From Peptoniphilus sp. ING2-D1G (GTDB lineage: Bacteria > Bacillota > Clostridia > Tissierellales > Peptoniphilaceae): a DNA stretch of 64,000 bases. Numbering within the stretch: the stretch's first letter is position 1; the number at the start of each line of letters is the position of its first letter. The position numbers were made by a program, and so were the translations under genes. This document shows, one piece after another, positions 62,264 through 64,000 of this stretch. The DNA lies in assembly GCA_000952975.1 (NCBI GenBank), contig LM997412.1:1240001-1304000 (forward strand). Direction: 5' to 3'. The notes under the pieces were generated by a model. That model made no database searches. It was not told the origin of the DNA and saw only the letters and a list, made by a program, of their open reading frames with translations.

Positions 62264-63610
62264 TTAAATAATTATAGGATCCACCGGATAATTTCCATTG
62301 AAGCACGCCTTGCAATATCTATCTTCCCTTATGAGGGTCGCCCTTTGAAAGGCCTCGGGAGATATAAAGGAAAGACTGTCTGCATCAATCTTCTCTCTAA
62401 TTTCTTCAATGGATAAATTTGCCGCAATTAAATTTTTTCTGCTGGGTGTGTCTATACCGTAATAGCATGGATAACACACCGGCGGAGAAGTTATTCTCAT
62501 ATGCACTTCCTTGGCTCCTGCTTCCCTTATTCTCTTAATCAGGTTTTCAGATGTTGTCCCCCTTACTATGGAGTCATCTATCAACGCGATTTTTTTGCCT
62601 TCCAATACGTGTTTTAGGGGATTTAATTTCAATTTTACCGTCAGTTCTCTGAGTTCTTGGGTGGGTTTAATAAAAGTACGACCTATATATCTGTTTTTCA
62701 CAAGACCTATTGCCAAGGGAATTTTCCCCTCTTGTGAAAATCCTATGGCAGAGGGTATACCGCTATCCGGCACGGGAACTACCAAATCCACATCGCAAGG
62801 CGATTCAAGATATAGATACTCTCCACATCTCCTCCTGAAATTATATGCATTCACCTTATCTAAAGTTGCATCCTCTCTTGCTACATAGACATATTCAAAA
62901 ATGCAGTGTCTCGGTTTTTTAGGCCCTTCCACAAAGAAACTTTTTATTCCCTCCGCCGTTACTTCTACGATCTCGCCCGGAAGTATGTCTCTGGTGTTGG
63001 TCATGCCCAGTATTTCATTTGCCGCATTTTCAGAAGCAACTATTACATCATCGTCATTATATCCTATGGTCAAGGGTCTTATACCCATGGGATCTCTAAA
63101 GGCCACCATTTTATTGTTCATCAACAATACCACGGAATAAGAACCCTTTATCACACTCATGGCTTTTTTTATAGCATCTATAATGTAACCGTTGTAATAT
63201 CTGGCAATTAAAAAAAGTATCACTTCAGTGTCTATGGAGGTTTGAAACATAATTCCTTCTTCTTCAAGTCTGGTCCTTAATATTTGATGGTTTACAATAT
63301 TTCCGTCAAAGGCAATACTGAATTCATTTCTCTTGGCAAATCCCATAAGTGGTTCCGTATTGTAATCTTGGCTTCCCCTACTGATCATATAACCAACATG
63401 ACCTATGCCTAAATTACCCTTAAGTGCATTTAAAGTGTCTTCCTTAAAAATGTCAATTACCAGTCCTTGACCCTTTTTTCGAATTAATTTTTCTCCATCG
63501 GATACAGTCATCCCACAGGATTCCTGTCCTCTGTGTTGAAGAGAGTTTAAAGCAAAAAACAATTTTGTACTTACAGATGATTTAGAAAACATCCCAACTA
63601 CTCCACTCAT
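62264..63610 (-). CDS. purF: amidophosphoribosyltransferase with Ser instead of the N-terminal catalytic Cys
   Basis: A 448-residue PurF. The N-terminal Ntn glutaminase domain begins M-S-G-V-V-G-M-F-S and has SLQHRGQESCGM and NHQILR. The PRTase domain has the PRPP motif ALIDDSIVRGTTS and loop NRYIGRTFIKPTQ. Cysteines of the Fe-S type enzyme are visible (HCIFEY, VCYPCYYG, YCKACFNG). In the family, Met or a propeptide is removed to expose Cys1, the glutamine nucleophile; here codon 2 is AGT (Ser). The start is ATG 63610, behind AGGATGG. An earlier in-frame ATG at 63682 lies inside a terminator hairpin and contributes no Cys. First gene of the pur operon. Confidence 0.92.
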   Translation of the reverse strand: MSGVVGMFSKSSVSTKLFFALNSLQHRGQESCGMTVSDGEKLIRKKGQGLVIDIFKEDTLNALKGNLGIGHVGYMISRGSQDYNTEPLMGFAKRNEFSIAFDGNIVNHQILRTRLEEEGIMFQTSIDTEVILFLIARYYNGYIIDAIKKAMSVIKGSYSVVLLMNNKMVAFRDPMGIRPLTIGYNDDDVIVASENAANEILGMTNTRDILPGEIVEVTAEGIKSFFVEGPKKPRHCIFEYVYVAREDATLDKVNAYNFRRRCGEYLYLESPCDVDLVVPVPDSGIPSAIGFSQEGKIPLAIGLVKNRYIGRTFIKPTQELRELTVKLKLNPLKHVLEGKKIALIDDSIVRGTTSENLIKRIREAGAKEVHMRITSPPVCYPCYYGIDTPSRKNLIAANLSIEEIREKIDADSLSFISPEAFQRATLIREDRYCKACFNGNYPVDPIII

Positions 63611-63665
63611 TAAATAAACATCCCATCCTATAATAAATTTTCTATTTCCCTGAAGAAAATAAATA

Positions 63666-63692
63666 AAAATAAGAGAACCCAATGGTTCTCTT
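63666..63692. terminator. hairpin just upstream of purF (terminator or attenuator)
   Basis: AAGAGAACC / GGTTCTCTT stem with T-rich sequence after it on the minus strand, 56 bp before the purF ATG. It directly follows the stop codon of the small upstream ORF. It either terminates that transcript or attenuates the purine operon. Confidence 0.7.
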
Positions 63693-63693
63693 G

Positions 63694-63813
63694 CTACTTA
63701 ATTTTAGCTACAGTTTCCCCTTTACCTTCAGATAAACAGAATTCCCCATCAAGCTTCAAGCACAACTTAAATTTTCTTAGAATTTCATTGAAATTGCCCT
63801 CATTTGCTTTCAT
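63694..63813 (-). CDS. small ORF or gene remnant in the purF leader
   Basis: From ATG 63813 a 39-residue frame (MKANEGNFNEILRKFKLCLK...) ends at TAG 63694-63696, immediately before a hairpin. The frame is open and protein-like for ~22 more codons upstream, without an ATG or ribosome site. So it is either a protein with a non-standard start, a 5'-truncated remnant, or part of a purF leader. I do not recognise the family. An extended -10 box lies at 63884-63889. Confidence 0.35.
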   Translation of the reverse strand: MKANEGNFNEILRKFKLCLKLDGEFCLSEGKGETVAKIK

Positions 63814-63883
63814 ATTAAATTTTTCTGAACTACTATGAGATAAGATCAATATAAAGCCCCCAAAGAACTTGATTTCATCTATA

Positions 63884-63892
63884 ATTATAGCA
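63884..63892 (-). promoter_or_regulatory. extended -10 promoter upstream of the purF leader
   Basis: Minus strand TGCTATAAT is a perfect extended -10. The -35 region is only TTTAAA at 17 bp. It would produce a transcript starting near 63877 that reads through the small ORF and hairpin into purF. No better promoter is visible in the 55 bp between that hairpin and purF. Confidence 0.5.
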
Positions 63893-63943
63893 TAATAGCA
63901 TCAATTTTTAAAATTTTTATTAAAAAACACACCTGCTAAAACA

Positions 63944-63980
63944 AAAAAATCTGAGAAATTTATATTCTTCTCAGATTTAA
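63944..63980. terminator. terminator of a gene beyond the right edge
   Basis: AAATCTGAGAA / TTCTCAGATTT hairpin with flanking A- and T-runs. On the minus strand it would end transcription coming from outside the window, isolating the purine operon. Confidence 0.8.
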
Positions 63981-64000
63981 ATTCTATTTAAAGATTTTAA

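Noticed and set aside
63611-63682. Longer PurF start at ATG 63682
   Set aside because: That ATG lies in a terminator-type hairpin, the extra residues are unlike PurF propeptides, and no Cys becomes available as nucleophile.

Overview
The window is a compact, AT-rich bacterial chromosome segment, about 33% GC by eye. It looks like an anaerobic low-GC Firmicute of the Clostridia/Tissierellia type. The signs are three S-layer-homology (SLH) surface proteins, a giant 2-hydroxyacyl-CoA dehydratase activase, a clostridial-type cysteine desulfidase with its sigma-54 activator, a 2[4Fe-4S] ferredoxin, HrcA/CIRCE heat-shock control and class I fructose-bisphosphate aldolase. I cannot name the genus. 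I see no tRNA, rRNA, CRISPR array, intact insertion sequence or prophage.

Layout. 0-5.3 kb: Na/Pi cotransporter, EamA exporter and a pair of CNNM/CBS membrane proteins. 5.4-9.6 kb: tripartite tricarboxylate transporter operon tctC-tctB-tctA plus a UroD-family protein. 9.7-13 kb: cysteine desulfidase (cdsB) divergent from a sigma-54 activator (cdsR-like), with a textbook -24/-12 promoter. 13-18 kb: the dehydratase activase and a ferredoxin. 18-20.5 kb: rpsF-ssb-rpsR behind a probable S6:S18 leader, then murA. 20.6-25.3 kb: ABC transporter with a long coiled-coil permease. 25.4-34 kb: SLH-anchored M14 peptidase, copper-chaperone-like protein, a polar amino acid ABC operon with a candidate leader peptide, and a lipid kinase. 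33.6-37.6 kb: nitroreductase, SDR, a decayed gene, a DUF3783 protein, CIRCE-controlled hsp20 and a HAAS-domain protein. 38-41.8 kb: a module of visibly different composition holding a surface SLH protein and a divergent regulator broken by two in-frame TAA codons; diverged copies of one ~90-bp terminator segment lie on both sides. 42-54 kb: 3D-domain cell-wall protein, a five-gene operon (rnhA, dCMP deaminase, mscL, patatin, NUDIX), aldolase, M20 amidohydrolase, groESL and another envelope cluster. 54-63.6 kb: purine operon purF-purM-purN-purH-purDL.

The main points for follow-up are in the purine operon. GAR synthetase (PurD) is fused in frame, with essentially no linker, to full-length FGAM synthase (PurL plus its glutaminase domain), giving one 1633-residue protein. 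PurF begins Met-Ser-Gly-Val-Val-Gly, so the N-terminal catalytic cysteine expected after Met removal is a serine. Other notable items are the cdsB/cdsR control region, a family of dispersed GC-rich palindromes, a leader ORF with a TTG start before the amino acid ABC operon, and a perfect 17-bp inverted repeat around the -10 box of the activase gene.
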